Source: Actinocatenispora sp963805605 (lineage in GTDB: Bacteria; Actinomycetota; Actinomycetes; Mycobacteriales; Micromonosporaceae). From it: a stretch of 64,000 bases of DNA. Below are positions 51,917 to 62,505 of this stretch, piece by piece. The position numbers and the translations under genes are program-made. Numbering within the stretch: position 1 is the first letter of the stretch; every line of letters begins with the position of its first letter. The DNA lies in assembly GCA_963805605.1 (NCBI GenBank), contig CAWDUX010000002.1, positions 1,736,001 to 1,800,000 on the forward strand, in the 5' to 3' direction. The notes beneath the pieces are model-generated. The model did no database searches. It was not told the origin of the DNA and worked only from the letters and a program-made list of their open reading frames with translations.

Positions 51917-54130
51917 GTGGAGGATTCCCGCACCAACCCACAGTCGGCATCGACGCCGAGCGAGGGAGGCGGGCAGGCGCCCACGGACAGCTCCGTACCG
52001 CACGCCGCGCCGTCCCCCGACGCCTGGCCACCGCCGGCCGAGGATGGCCCGGGGCCGGATGCCTGGCCACCTACGGATTCCTGGCCTCCACAGGCTGCTG
52101 GCACGAATGCCTGGGCGCCGTTCCCGCCGGCGGACGGTTCGGCCAACCAGTCGTCGTCCGGCCCGACCGCACCGTGGCCGCCCTTCGCCGAACAACCTGA
52201 CTCCGGGCAACCCGCCACTGGACAAGCCGGCACCGGACAACCTGACTCCGGGCAACCTGACTCCGGGCAGCCGAACACCGGACAAGACGGCACCCGGCAA
52301 CCGGGCGGTCCGGGCACGGCGGCCGGTGGTGCGGGCGAGCACCGGCACGCGCCATGGGGCGTGCCGCAGCAGACACCGACGGCAGATCCCGAAGCCGACC
52401 AGGCCGGGGCCCCGATGACCGGTGACCAGCCGCTCGACCCGTTCGGGGATGCGACGGGCCGGCAAACGGCCGGTACCCGGACCAGCACGCCACCAGCCGG
52501 GGCCGGCACTGCCGACCCCGGACCGGTGGCGCCGACCAGCGGCTGGCCGAATTTCCCGGCCGATGCCGGCGCGCCGGGCGGCCCCGTCGTCCCTCCGCCA
52601 CCAGATGACAGCTTCTACGACCACAAACAGGACGTGGCGTTCCCCGGGCCGGGAGCGGCAACCTCCGGCGGGCCGTGGGGACACACCCGATCTGGCAGTA
52701 CGGCCCAGCACTCCGGTGACCAGACCGGCGCGTTCCCGCCGGTGCCCGGTCCCGGTGTCCGGCCGGCGACCGACCGGGCCGCGGCCGGACCGGTCACGCC
52801 CGGCCAGCCGCAGTACCCGACACCGGACGGACCGCAGCACGGCGTGGCCGGGCCGGCGGACGGGCAACCCATGGACGACGGCACGGCCGGCCAACCCCAG
52901 GGCGGGGCAGCACCGCAGTACAGCGGGCCCCCGTACAGCGGACCTCAGCAAAGCGAGCAGCAGTACCCGGGGCCCCAGTACACCGAGCAGCCGTACACCG
53001 GGCCGCAGAGCGGATACCAGCAGCCCGCGCAGCCGGACTGGCAGCAGAGTTATGCACAGCCTTATCCACAGGGCTACCCACAGGGCGGCGGACCTCCGCA
53101 GCAGGGCTTCCCCGCCCAGCCTGGTCACGCTGCGCAGTCGGCCGGCCCGTACCAGCAGCCGGTGCCGCCGACCGCGCCGCTGCCCGGCTACGACCATGCG
53201 CCGACCGCCGACGATTTCGCCCAGCGCCGGGCCGCCCGGCCCACCGACCCGGTGGCCAACAACGGTGTCCGCAAGGCCATGCGGGTGGGATCGTTTGGCC
53301 TGCTCAAGATGGGTCCGGGCCGCAAGGAACAGGATCAGCGGCACGCCGTGGACATGGTCCGCCGCAACTTCGGCGGGCTGCGCCAGGTGACCGTGGTCAA
53401 TCCCAAGGGCGGCGCGGGCAAGACGGTCGCCGTCCTGATGCTCGCGATGACGTTCGGCCAGAAGCGCGGCGGTTACGTACTGGCATGGGACAACAACGAG
53501 ACCCAGGGCACCCTCGGCATGCGGGCCCAGCAGGACTTCCACACCCGGACGGTACGGGACCTGCTGCGTGACCTGAGCCACTTCCGGGGCCCGACACGGG
53601 CGGGTCGGCGACCTCTCGCAGTACGTCCGCTCGCAGGGCGAGGGGATGTTCGACGTACTCGCCTCGGACGAGTCGGCGACCGCCGGCGAGATGCTCACCG
53701 CGCAGGCGTTCGGGGAGATCCGCGAGGTGGTCAGCCGGTTCTACAAGCTGATCTTCGTGGACACCGGCAACAACGTACGGGCCGCAGAACTGGCAGTCTG
53801 CGATCGACGCCACCGACCAGCTGGTGGTGTGCATGTCGGCCCGTAACGACTCGGCCGAGACCGCCGCCCGCGTGCTGGACCATCTGGAGCAGAGCGGGTC
53901 GCCACGGCTGGTCCGCCAGCGCGGTCACGGTGGTGTCGATGCCGCCGCACCGCAAGGACATGGACCTGCCGGCGATCCAGCGGCACTTCGCGGCCCGGAC
54001 CCGGGCGGTGCTGCTGGCGCCGTACGAGAAGCTGATCGACTCGGGTGAGCCGATCCGCTACAGCGGGCTCAGCCAGTCCAGTAAGGACGCCTGGCTGAAG
54101 ATCGCCGCCTCCGTCGCCGAAGGACTGTAG
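51917..54130 (+). pseudogene. EspI-like ParA/MinD ATPase with long Pro/Gln-rich N-terminus, frameshifted
   Basis: From the GTG at 51917 (AGGGGGAA upstream), about 430 residues are Pro/Gln/Gly/Ser-rich with tandem PDSGQP-type units. They are followed by LKMGPGRKEQDQRHAVDMVRR and a deviant Walker A, VNPKGGAGKTVAVLMLAMTFG, as in EspI and other type VII-linked ParA-like ATPases. Extra bases near 53603, 53785 and 53899 put the middle in other frames (SQYVRSQGEGMFDVLASDES; MSARNDSAETAARVLDHLEQ). Correcting them gives about 736 residues ending KIAASVAEGL. No type VII genes are in the window. Confidence 0.8.
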
Positions 54131-54224
54131 TACCGGAACGCCGGCCCGTTTCCGCTGCTCAGCCGGGAGACGGTCCGGCGCCGGACCGACTCAGCCGGAG
54201 GACGGGCCGGCCCCGGCGCCGCGC

Positions 54225-54652
54225 TCAGCCGTCTAGTGCGTCCGCGGCCGCCGGGTCACAGTCGCGCAGGAACTGGCGCAGCGGGCCGCCTCGTCGGTCT
54301 CGCCGATCTCGCCCGCGGCCTGCCCCAGTGCGTGCAGGCTGCGCAGGAACCCACGGTTCGGCTCATGCGCCCACGGCACCGGGCCGAGGCCCTTCCAGCC
54401 GTTGCGACGCAGCTGGTCCAGGCCGCGGTGGTAGCCGGTCCGGGCGAAGGCGTACGCGGTGACCGGGTCCCCCTCGGCGAGCGCGCGCTCGGCGAGCTGC
54501 GCCCAGGCCGCACTGTAGGTGGGGTGGTTGCCGGCCACGGCGGCCACGTCACCGCCGGCCAGGGCCGTCGCCAACTCCTGGGCAGGCTCCGGTTCCTCGG
54601 GTAGCAGGGTTACCGGCGGCTCGGGAAGCAGATTGTGGTGTGACACGGTCAT
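54225..54652 (-). CDS. DUF3151 protein, frameshifted at the 3' end
   Basis: 139-142 residues with the DUF3151 pattern: PEPPVTLLPEEPEPAQELA at the front, YSAAWAQLAERALAEGDPVTAYAFARTGYHRGLDQLRRNGW in the middle, then GFLRSLHALGQAAGEIGE. The last residues read CASSCATV in the present frame. Adding one base near 54275 gives CAQFLRDCDPAAADALDG and a stop at 54225-54227, as in homologues. The family is actinobacterial, TPR-like and of unknown function. It converges on the EspI-like gene. Confidence 0.85.
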
Positions 54653-54931
54653 TCCACCATTCTCGTTCGCTGTGGTACGTGTGGTCTGCGTCGGATGCGG
54701 TGCGCCCTCCGACCGGGTGGCAGGGCCGCCACACCGACCGTCCAGACGCTACCTGTCCGGCCGGTTCGGATTCTCGCGCCGGGCTGTAACGCCCGGCGGG
54801 TCGGTGACGACATACGGGATGTCCGGTGCCTCCCCAGGGAACCGTGACCGTGACGGCCCGTCGCCCCAGCGCGATGGGCCGTCACGCATGTACCAGCCGG
54901 GAGTTGCCGAGGGTTGCGGGTCTTCGCGAAG

Positions 54932-56149
54932 ATGATCGGCGTGGCAACCCCCCGAACCGCCGGACCGCCGGCCGCACCCCTGCCCTCCGCACCGCCGACA
55001 CCGGCGTACCAGGAGGACAGCAGTCCCGACGAGGTCGAGTCCCGGGCCGAACTGCTGGCCCGGATCGCCGACGGCGGCCTGGCCGGGCTGACCGTACAGG
55101 GTCTGCATCTGGACACCGGACCTTCGGTGGACCTCACCGACGTGGACGTGACCGACACCCTGTTCGTCGGCTGCCGGTTCACCGGCCCGGACACGGTCGT
55201 CGACCTGTTCCGGCGCGGCGCGCACGTGCTGCCGGAGTTCGCCGACCTGCCGTTCGGCACCCAGCCGTCCCGGCTGTACACGGCGGACAATCTGGTCGCG
55301 GGTTTCGCCGACGGCGGCTTCGACGGCATGTACGACACCCAGGTCTACCAGCACTTTCTCGCACACGGCGGCAGCCACCCGGATGTGCGTACCGCGCTGG
55401 CGCAGCGGCTGCACGACGCGGGTGTGGACGACGCGCTGCAGGACACGATGGCGGCCTGGGACACGGCGCCCCGGCCCGGCCCGGTCGTCGGGATGATGGG
55501 CGGGCACGCCGAGCGCCGCGGGTCCGCCGGTTACCGGCTCGCCGCCGAACTGGGCCGGGCCCTGGCCGCAGCCGGTGCACTGGTCGTCACCGGTGGCGGT
55601 CCAGGGGTGATGGAGGCGGCGAACCTCGGCAGCTATCTCGCCGGGCGATCCGACGAGGAACTCGACGACGCGATCGCCACCCTGGCCACCGCGCCCGACT
55701 TCACCGACCACGACCGGTACACCCGGGTGGCGTTGCAGGTACGGCACCGGTACCCGGCGGACGGCGCCGCGGGCGGGCTGGCCGTTCCGACCTGGCTGTA
55801 CGGGCACGAGCCGGCGAACCTGTTCGCCGCCGGCATCGCCAAGTACTTCTCCAACGCGATCCGCGAGGACACGATCCTGGGCCTGTCGCGGGGCGGGGTG
55901 GTGTTCGCGCCCGGCCGGGCCGGGACCGTGCAGGAGGTCTTCCAGGCCGCGACGAAACTGTTCTACCGGGTGGACGGGGCCGTCGGGCCGCTGGTGTTCC
56001 TGGACCGGTCGTTCTGGACCGACACCCTACCGGTACGCACCCTGCTGGGGCCACTGTTCGCCGACACACCGGCCGGTGACCTGAACGCGGTCGTACATCT
56101 GGTGGACGATGTGGCCACCGCCGTCGACATCCTCACCGGCACGGCATGA
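54932..56149 (+). CDS. LOG-family nucleotide-binding protein with extra N-terminal domain
   Basis: 405 residues. The C-terminal part is a LOG/lysine-decarboxylase-like Rossmann fold: GALVVTGGGPGVMEAANLG at about residue 215, and FAPGRAGTVQEVFQAATKLFY at about residue 330, where the usual PGGxGTxxE reads PGRAGTVQE. The N-terminal about 170 residues carry a repeated-turn region (DLTDVDVTDTLFVGCRF) and a helical linker, not normal for LOG. Cytokinin-like hydrolysis is not assured. Alternative starts at 54914 (TTG) and 54941 (GTG) cannot be excluded. Confidence 0.8.
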   Translation: MIGVATPRTAGPPAAPLPSAPPTPAYQEDSSPDEVESRAELLARIADGGLAGLTVQGLHLDTGPSVDLTDVDVTDTLFVGCRFTGPDTVVDLFRRGAHVLPEFADLPFGTQPSRLYTADNLVAGFADGGFDGMYDTQVYQHFLAHGGSHPDVRTALAQRLHDAGVDDALQDTMAAWDTAPRPGPVVGMMGGHAERRGSAGYRLAAELGRALAAAGALVVTGGGPGVMEAANLGSYLAGRSDEELDDAIATLATAPDFTDHDRYTRVALQVRHRYPADGAAGGLAVPTWLYGHEPANLFAAGIAKYFSNAIREDTILGLSRGGVVFAPGRAGTVQEVFQAATKLFYRVDGAVGPLVFLDRSFWTDTLPVRTLLGPLFADTPAGDLNAVVHLVDDVATAVDILTGTA

Positions 56150-56182
56150 ACCAGCCCGCACCCGGTCGCCGGACTTCGACGG

Positions 56183-57292
56183 TCAGCCGACGCGGACGCG
56201 GCGGCGCGTGTTGCTGGCCGGCGCGATACCGGAGGACAGCGTGTTACGGCCGTCGATGTTGGTCAGCCGCAGGTGCGGGTTGCCGAAGCCGAACTCCACT
56301 GCCTCGATCATCCAGCGACCGTCCGGGTCACCGTCCTCGATCAGGTCCAGTACCCGCAGCGGATGGCCGGCGGCGACGCCCAGCGAGGGCATCGGGTCCT
56401 GCCGCCAGAGCAGCCGTATGCTCTCGTCGCCCGCGTCGACCGGCTCGGACGGGTCGAGGTCGTCCCAGCTCAGTGAGCATTCGCCGGTACGCCGGTGGCA
56501 GACGGTGAGACGGGTGCGGCCGAACTCGAAGATGACGGGCCCCTCCGCGTACCACTGGTCCAGGTCCTCGTCCCAGAGCAGCCAGGTGTGCTTGAGTGAC
56601 TGGCCGACCAGTCGGGAGAGTTTGCTGCCGTGCACGTCGAGGATCTCGCGGGCCGAGTAGAGCCAGCGTGGCCGGTAGCCGCCGAGCTGGTGGGTGAACG
56701 CGCCGGTGGGCGCCTCGGCGACGTGCAGGTGCCCGTCGTCGGCCAGCCCGTCGAGTTCGAAGCCGGTGTCGGCGCGGGTCAGTTGAGTGATCGCGCAGGC
56801 CGGTATGCCTTCGCGCAGCAGTTCGGCGTGGTCGGCGAACCGCTCGTCGCCGTACAGGGTGCGCAGCAGGTCCATGGTGACTCCGCCGTGGGAGACCACC
56901 ACGGTGGCACCGTTGTCATCGTCGTGTGCGGCCAGGAACTCGGCGAACCGGGCGCCCGTGTCCCGGGACGAGTCGCCGAGCAGTGGCTTGACGTCCCGGT
57001 CGGCGGTGGAGCGGCCCCAGTCGGCGAAGAAGTCCTCCAGCGGCTGGCTGCCGTCCCAGTTCAGTCGTTCGCGTAGGCGCGGATCGGTGCGGACGGGCAG
57101 GCCCAGCACCGCCGCGATGATCTCGGCGGTCTCCCGGGCCCGGCGCAGCGGACTCGACCACACCTGACGTACCCCTCGGCCGCGCAGGCACGAGCCGGTC
57201 CACAGCGACTGGGCGCGGCCGGTGACGGTCAGTCCCGGGTCGCCGCCTCTGCGCTGCTTCTCGGCATGCTGCACGAGATAGAAGGTGGTCAT
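56183..57292 (-). CDS. Histidine phosphatase family protein with C-terminal domain
   Basis: 369 residues from the ATG at 57292, preceded by GGAGGG. The phosphoglycerate-mutase-like front reads YLVQHAEKQRRGGDPGLT, with QHA in place of the usual RHG/RHA (the His is kept). VVVSHGGVTMDLLRTLY near residue 125 gives the second His. The last 180 residues are a separate domain of unknown type rich in Trp and Asp, found fused in some actinobacteria. Small-molecule or protein phosphatase activity is likely. Confidence 0.82.
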   Translation of the reverse strand: MTTFYLVQHAEKQRRGGDPGLTVTGRAQSLWTGSCLRGRGVRQVWSSPLRRARETAEIIAAVLGLPVRTDPRLRERLNWDGSQPLEDFFADWGRSTADRDVKPLLGDSSRDTGARFAEFLAAHDDDNGATVVVSHGGVTMDLLRTLYGDERFADHAELLREGIPACAITQLTRADTGFELDGLADDGHLHVAEAPTGAFTHQLGGYRPRWLYSAREILDVHGSKLSRLVGQSLKHTWLLWDEDLDQWYAEGPVIFEFGRTRLTVCHRRTGECSLSWDDLDPSEPVDAGDESIRLLWRQDPMPSLGVAAGHPLRVLDLIEDGDPDGRWMIEAVEFGFGNPHLRLTNIDGRNTLSSGIAPASNTRRRVRVG

Positions 57293-57540
57293 CCCTCCAG
57301 GTAGCCAAATCCACTCATCGCCGCGCGACCCCATTCCGTATCGCGAAAGATCAACATGACCTGGTGGTCAGTGATCGGAAGGTCAGTGGCATTCGCCGGC
57401 CGGTGTTGGGCCGACTCACGGTCCGTTCAGCGCTCGGCCTCGACAGGCGTGTCGGGGCCGAGCGCCGTTCGTACCACACTTTCGGTGGCGCCGACGAGTC
57501 CCTGTGTGATGATCGTTACCCGTGGGCCCGGCGCCGTGTG

Positions 57541-58566
<1,026 letters not shown>

Positions 58567-58965
58567 GCCTGCTCCTTCGCTGTGTACTGTCCGTCTCGCT
58601 GTACTGTCCGTTTTCGGCAGTAACCGGCGTCGGCGCCCGGGTGGGGTCGACACCGGGTATATGTGGCTGTGCCGGACTTCGCTGTCCCGCTCAGGTCGCG
58701 CCGGCCTCACCGCCGGCCGCCACCCCGCCGAGTATCCCGCAGAACGCCGTCACCCGGCGGACCCGTCCGCCCGCGTCCCACCGGCGGGCCCGCCTGCCCG
58801 CCCTGTTCCTCACGGCGGGCCGCCCGCGTCCCACCGTCGCGCTGCGCGCCGGCCGGTACGGCGGTTACGGTGGGGAGACCCGGACATCGGGGATGGCCGG
58901 GGCCGCTGGGGCCGCCGAGCGGGGAGTCCCGGCAGTCTGGACGACGAGCGCCGCGAGGGAGCCGC

Positions 58966-59172
58966 ATGACCGAGCCGGAACGGGAACCCGACGACCGGGA
59001 CGACGGTCCCGACTCCGACGACCCGGAGGCACCGGACGTCGACAGCACCGAGCAGCGCCGATCGGTACGGGACGAGTCTCAGCACCCTCCGGTCGTCGGT
59101 TTCGAGGTCGACGAGTACGACGCCGTCGAGCAGTCCCAGGTCGTACCGGACGAGGACGACGACCGCCGCTGA
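58966..59172 (+). CDS. Small acidic hypothetical protein
   Basis: 68 residues of which about a third are Asp or Glu, with no hydrophobic core and so probably disordered. GAGGGAG lies just upstream of the ATG at 58966. A block PPVVGFEVDEYDAVEQSQVV forms the only ordered-looking piece. I recognise no family. It converges on the broken methyltransferase, with 8 nt between stops. Confidence 0.6.
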   Translation: MTEPEREPDDRDDGPDSDDPEAPDVDSTEQRRSVRDESQHPPVVGFEVDEYDAVEQSQVVPDEDDDRR

Positions 59173-59180
59173 CCTCCGTG

Positions 59181-59590
59181 TCAGCGGGCCTTGACCGCCC
59201 GGGCGGCCAGTACGACCGGCGTCGGAGCACCACCCTCGGCGAACCGGTCGAGGGTCAGGCCGGCGTCCAGGAACGCGTGCAGCAGCGCTGGTAGCGGCCA
59301 GTGGGTGGCACCGACCCTGTTGCGTACCCCCTGGTCGGTCCAGGACGCTTTCGTGAAGTGGCCATCCCGGTAGCCGCTCGGCGTCCACCCGGGCGATCGG
59401 CAACCGACCCCGCGCGTGGCGCAGCATCCCGCCGGACAGGTCGACGCCCAGCGGCATCCAGCCCAGCTCGCGTACCCGGTCGGCGTGCACCCCGGTGCCG
59501 CAGCCGATCTCCAGACACGTGCCACTGCCGGTGCCGAGCAGGTCGGCCAGGGCGCGGTGGATGCCCAGCGGGTCGGAGTCCGGTACGCCC
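59181..59590 (-). pseudogene. Truncated and internally deleted SAM methyltransferase
   Basis: Two frames give fragments: CLEIGCGTGVHADRVRELGW and GVDLSGGMLRHARGRLPIARVDAERLP (motif I and acidic loop), then, in another frame, VGATHWPLPALLHAFLDAGL and RFAEGG (the C-terminus). About 100 residues between them are missing, and the N-terminus is cut at about 59590 where the remnant of an XRE regulator begins. It is a decayed class I methyltransferase. Confidence 0.75.
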
Positions 59591-59595
59591 GGCTC

Positions 59596-59736
59596 TCCGG
59601 CGCCAAGGAACTCCTGTATCTGGACAAGCCCAGGGAACTGGCCCGCTACCAGTTCATCCTCCGGGACATCGAACAACGGTCGCTCGACAGAAGACGGTCG
59701 AGGGATCTGATCGCCACCACGGCAAAGGAGTTGTAG
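59596..59736 (+). pseudogene. 3' remnant of an XRE/DUF5753 regulator
   Basis: About 46 residues, GAKELLYLDKPRELARYQFILRD onward, match the C-terminus of DUF5753 proteins (LYLxKPxxVARYxxxFDxL). The HTH and most of the sensing domain are missing, replaced at about 59590 by the broken methyltransferase on the other strand. It ends 3 nt before the intact DUF397 gene. Confidence 0.75.
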
Positions 59737-59739
59737 GAG

Positions 59740-59937
59740 ATGGACCTGTCGTACGCCATATGGCGCAAGAGCAGTCGGTCGACGGGGAACGGCGGAAACT
59801 GCGTCGAGGTGGCCGCCAACCTGCCCGGTGCCATCGCCGTGCGCGACAGCAAGGACCCGTCCGGGCCGGTGCTCGCCACCGACCCGGCCGCCTGGCAGAC
59901 ATTCACCGCAGCGGTCAAGGAAGGCAACCTCGACTGA
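59740..59937 (+). CDS. DUF397 protein, orphaned by loss of its regulator
   Basis: 65 residues with the DUF397 pattern: YAIWRKSSRSTGNGGNCVEVA, then GAIAVRDSKDPSGPVLATDPAAW, then FTAAVKEGNLD. AGGAG overlaps the stop of the regulator remnant and gives the ATG good spacing, so translation once depended on the regulator's gene. Its partner regulator is truncated, so the module is probably no longer functional, although this gene itself is intact. Confidence 0.9.
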   Translation: MDLSYAIWRKSSRSTGNGGNCVEVAANLPGAIAVRDSKDPSGPVLATDPAAWQTFTAAVKEGNLD

Positions 59938-60031
59938 CAACACTGCCGGGCGACCTGGCGACTTGAGACAGCCTCCAACCTGGTCACCCAACGCCCGCGA
60001 ACGTCAATTCCGTGAACGGATGGCTCCTTTG

Positions 60032-61405
60032 TCATGCCGGGGCGAGGGCGGTGGCGGCCTTGCGTGCGGCGACCAAGACCGGGTCCCAGACCGGCGCGTA
60101 CGGCGGCGCGTAGCCGAGATCCAGCGACGTCATGTCGTCGACGGTCATGTGGTTCCAGAGCGCGACGGCGAGCGTGTCGATCCGTTTCGCCGCGTCGGAC
60201 CGGCCGACGATCTGCCCGCCGAGCAACCGCCCGGAACCCGACTCGGCGATGATCTTGACCGTCATGGCGTCCGTACCGGGGAAGTAACCGGCCCGGCTGG
60301 TCGATTCGATCGTGGCGGTGACGGTACGGAATCCGGCCCGCGCGGCCTCCGCCTCGCCCAGCCCGGTACGGGCCACCTCCAGGTCGCACAGCTTCGTCAC
60401 CGCGGTACCCAGTACGCCGGGGAAGGTGGCGTAGCCGCCGCCGATGTCGATGCCGGCGACCCGGCCCTGCTTGTTCGCGTGCGTACCCAGCGGGATGTGC
60501 GTGTCCGCGCCGCTGACCAGGTGACGTACCTGCACGCAGTCGCCGGCCGCCCAGACACCGTCGACGCCCGGCACCCGCATCCTGCGGTCGGTGACCACGC
60601 CACCGGAGGCGCCGAGCGGCAGCCCCGCCGACCGGGCCAGGTCGGTGTTCGGGGTGACACCGAGACCGAGCACCACCAGGTCGGCGGGCAGCAGGTCGGA
60701 GTCGGTGCGTACGCCGCTGACCTGGCCGTCGGTACCGACCAGCTCCTTGACGCTCTCCCCGGTGCGCAGCGTGATGCCCAGCCCGGTGATCGCGTCCGCG
60801 ACCAGCGCGGCCAGCTCGGGGTCCAATGTGGACATAGGCTGGTCGGCGCGGTCCACGATGGTGACGGACAGACCGCGCCGGTGCAGTGCCTCGGCCAGCT
60901 CGATGCCGATGTAGCCGGCGCCGACCACCACGGCATGCTCCGGCGCGGGGTCGCGGTCCAGGGCGGCGCGCAGCGCGGTGCCGTCGTCGAGGGTCTGCAC
61001 CCCGTACACGCCGCGCAGCGCGGTCCGCGCCCACGGTGGGCGTACCGGCACCGCTCCGGTCGCGTGGACCAGCAGGTCGAAGCCGACGGTGCGCTCTCCC
61101 CCGGCGTCCAGCGCGCGTACGGTGACCTCCCGGTGGTCCAGGTCGATGCCGGTCACCTCGTGCCGGGTGCGTACGTCGATGGCGTAGCGGTCCCGGAACG
61201 TGTCCGGGTCCCGCGCCACCAGCGCGTCCGGCCCGTCCACCACGTCACCCACCCAGTACGGGACGCCGCAGGCCGAGTACGAGGTGAAGTGGCCGCGCTC
61301 GAACGCGACGATCTCCAACTCGTCGGCGCCCCGCAGCCTGCGGGCCTGCGACGCCGCCGACATGCCGCCGGCGTCCCCGCCGATCACCACCAACCGTTGC
61401 CTCAT
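60032..61405 (-). CDS. FAD-dependent pyridine nucleotide-disulfide oxidoreductase (CoA-disulfide reductase type)
   Basis: 457 residues. The FAD loop VVIGGDAGGMSAASQARRL is at the start, and FTSYSACGVPYWVGD at about residue 40 has the single active Cys (SxxxCGxPY) of CoA-disulfide or NADH-oxidase-like enzymes. The NAD loop AVVVGAGYIGIELAEALHRR is near residue 155, and a C-terminal dimer domain follows. It reduces disulfides such as CoA disulfide, or uses NADH for a related task. The start at 61405 is three codons after an alternative. A palindrome at 61472-61517 lies just upstream. Confidence 0.88.
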   Translation of the reverse strand: MRQRLVVIGGDAGGMSAASQARRLRGADELEIVAFERGHFTSYSACGVPYWVGDVVDGPDALVARDPDTFRDRYAIDVRTRHEVTGIDLDHREVTVRALDAGGERTVGFDLLVHATGAVPVRPPWARTALRGVYGVQTLDDGTALRAALDRDPAPEHAVVVGAGYIGIELAEALHRRGLSVTIVDRADQPMSTLDPELAALVADAITGLGITLRTGESVKELVGTDGQVSGVRTDSDLLPADLVVLGLGVTPNTDLARSAGLPLGASGGVVTDRRMRVPGVDGVWAAGDCVQVRHLVSGADTHIPLGTHANKQGRVAGIDIGGGYATFPGVLGTAVTKLCDLEVARTGLGEAEAARAGFRTVTATIESTSRAGYFPGTDAMTVKIIAESGSGRLLGGQIVGRSDAAKRIDTLAVALWNHMTVDDMTSLDLGYAPPYAPVWDPVLVAARKAATALAPA

Positions 61406-61471
61406 ACCCGCCATACTTCCCGATCCACGCCCACCCCGCCGGCACGTCGTCACCTGGCACGGAACCCGGGA

Positions 61472-61517
61472 AGTTTGTGGGTTGGTGGTCGCTATAGCGA
61501 CCACCAACCCACGAACT
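61472..61517. repeat. 46-bp palindrome, GTCGCTATAGCGAC core, second copy
   Basis: Arms of 23 bases pair around the centre between 61494 and 61495, with one G-T mismatch (wobble in RNA). The core and outer AGTTTGT match the palindrome at 994-1041. The differing inner bases are changed on both arms. It lies about 67 nt upstream of the reductase start. Confidence 0.9.
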
Positions 61518-62052
61518 CACGCCACCAGCGCAGCGGTCAGCCGATTCAGAGTGTCCTGGCGCCGGGCTCGTCGTCGTGGCAGCAGTGCGCGGAGTGCCGG
61601 GAACCGGCGGGGCCGTGCCAGCCGCTGGCTACAGCGTGAGTACCGATGAGACCGCGGCACTCCGGTGTGGCATGGACGCGGCGCGGCGGCATTGGCAACA
61701 AGAACACGCCCTTCCCGGTCGGTCGGCGGATGGCCTGTGACCGGCGGCAAAGTGTGAACATGACTGACAGCCTTCGAGTGCGCGCTGGTACGCCCAGCGG
61801 GCCTGGGGGAAGGAGAGCGGCGGACCGCCGGGTGGCTCTCGACTCGACGTTGCTGGTCAGCGTCGGCCGCCCTAACGGGAACAGCCTGAGTCTGCAGACA
61901 CATGCCGGACAACGGATCACGACACGGGAACGCGCCGCCGGGGCCGTCGTGAACCCACACCGTGCTCGCGCCGTAGGGAACCTCGCGTAGAGGCTGCGCG
62001 CACCATCGGCACGTCGTAACAGACCTGCGGGGACGGCAACCAGTCGCGGTGC
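61518..62052. other. Gene-free stretch between the palindrome and the micro-ORF operon
   Basis: About 535 nt without a believable reading frame on either strand. The frames present lack any family look and differ in codon use from the neighbours. It may be decayed accessory DNA. Confidence 0.55.
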
Positions 62053-62328
62053 TCACCGGCCCTCCCACAGGTAGGTCCAGCCATTGCCGGCGTCGACTTC
62101 CAGAGCCAGCAACGGCCCGTCGGGACGTAGCGCCCGGTACACAGCATCGGACAGAACCATCGACACGGCCCGCGACGCAATCACGTCGACCGTGAACTGC
62201 TCGCCACTGGGCACGTCGACGGTGACGCATCGTCCCTTGTGGTCGACCTGGGCCGTCACCTCGTGCAGTTGGTCGTCCTTGTCCTTCCAACGGATCCGGT
62301 ACGCATGAACAGGGGCGGTCAGCGTCAT
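62053..62328 (-). CDS. Small conserved hypothetical protein, coupled to micro-ORF
   Basis: 91 residues: MTLTAPVHAYRIRWKDKDDQL at the front, VTAQVDHKGRCVTVDVPSGEQFTVDVIA in the middle and LEVDAGNGWTYLWEGR at the end, suggesting a small beta-barrel. No family is recognised. Its ATG overlaps the stop of the preceding 49-residue ORF by 4 nt (ATGA), so the two are translated together under the same leader hairpin. Confidence 0.65.
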   Translation of the reverse strand: MTLTAPVHAYRIRWKDKDDQLHEVTAQVDHKGRCVTVDVPSGEQFTVDVIASRAVSMVLSDAVYRALRPDGPLLALEVDAGNGWTYLWEGR

Positions 62329-62474
62329 GACTGCCGCCTTTCCGCGGCCAGGCGCAACGCTTCCGTATAGACGGGATCAGTGGTCAGTGTGTCCGGACGG
62401 CGGCGGTGGCCGATGTCTCGTCGTCCGCTGCCAGCCCATCGCAGTCCGCGACAGATACGCTGAGGAAGCCTCAT
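62325..62474 (-). CDS. Micro-ORF, 49 aa, MRLxQRI type
   Basis: A 49-residue Arg-rich peptide starting MRLPQRICRGLRW and ending DPVYTEALRLAAERRQS. It shares its start region (CGGAGTAACCACGATGAGGCT) and the MRLxQRIxR opening with the ORF at 3655-3801. A hairpin ends 31 nt upstream of the ATG. It is divergent from an XRE/TPR regulator and coupled to a 91-residue protein, so it is the complete form of the module. Confidence 0.6.
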   Translation of the reverse strand: MRLPQRICRGLRWAGSGRRDIGHRRRPDTLTTDPVYTEALRLAAERRQS

Positions 62475-62505
62475 CGTGGTTACTCCGTTCTCCTCGGTGT
62501 GGCAG

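Noticed and set aside
54172..54187. 16-bp palindrome GGTCCGGCGCCGGACC between EspI-like and DUF3151 genes
   Set aside because: Perfect but short and pure GC, so chance is likely in this genome. A terminator role is possible but not shown.
61517..62290. - strand frame of 257 codons
   Set aside because: No domain, odd composition, and it overlaps the 91-aa gene in another frame.
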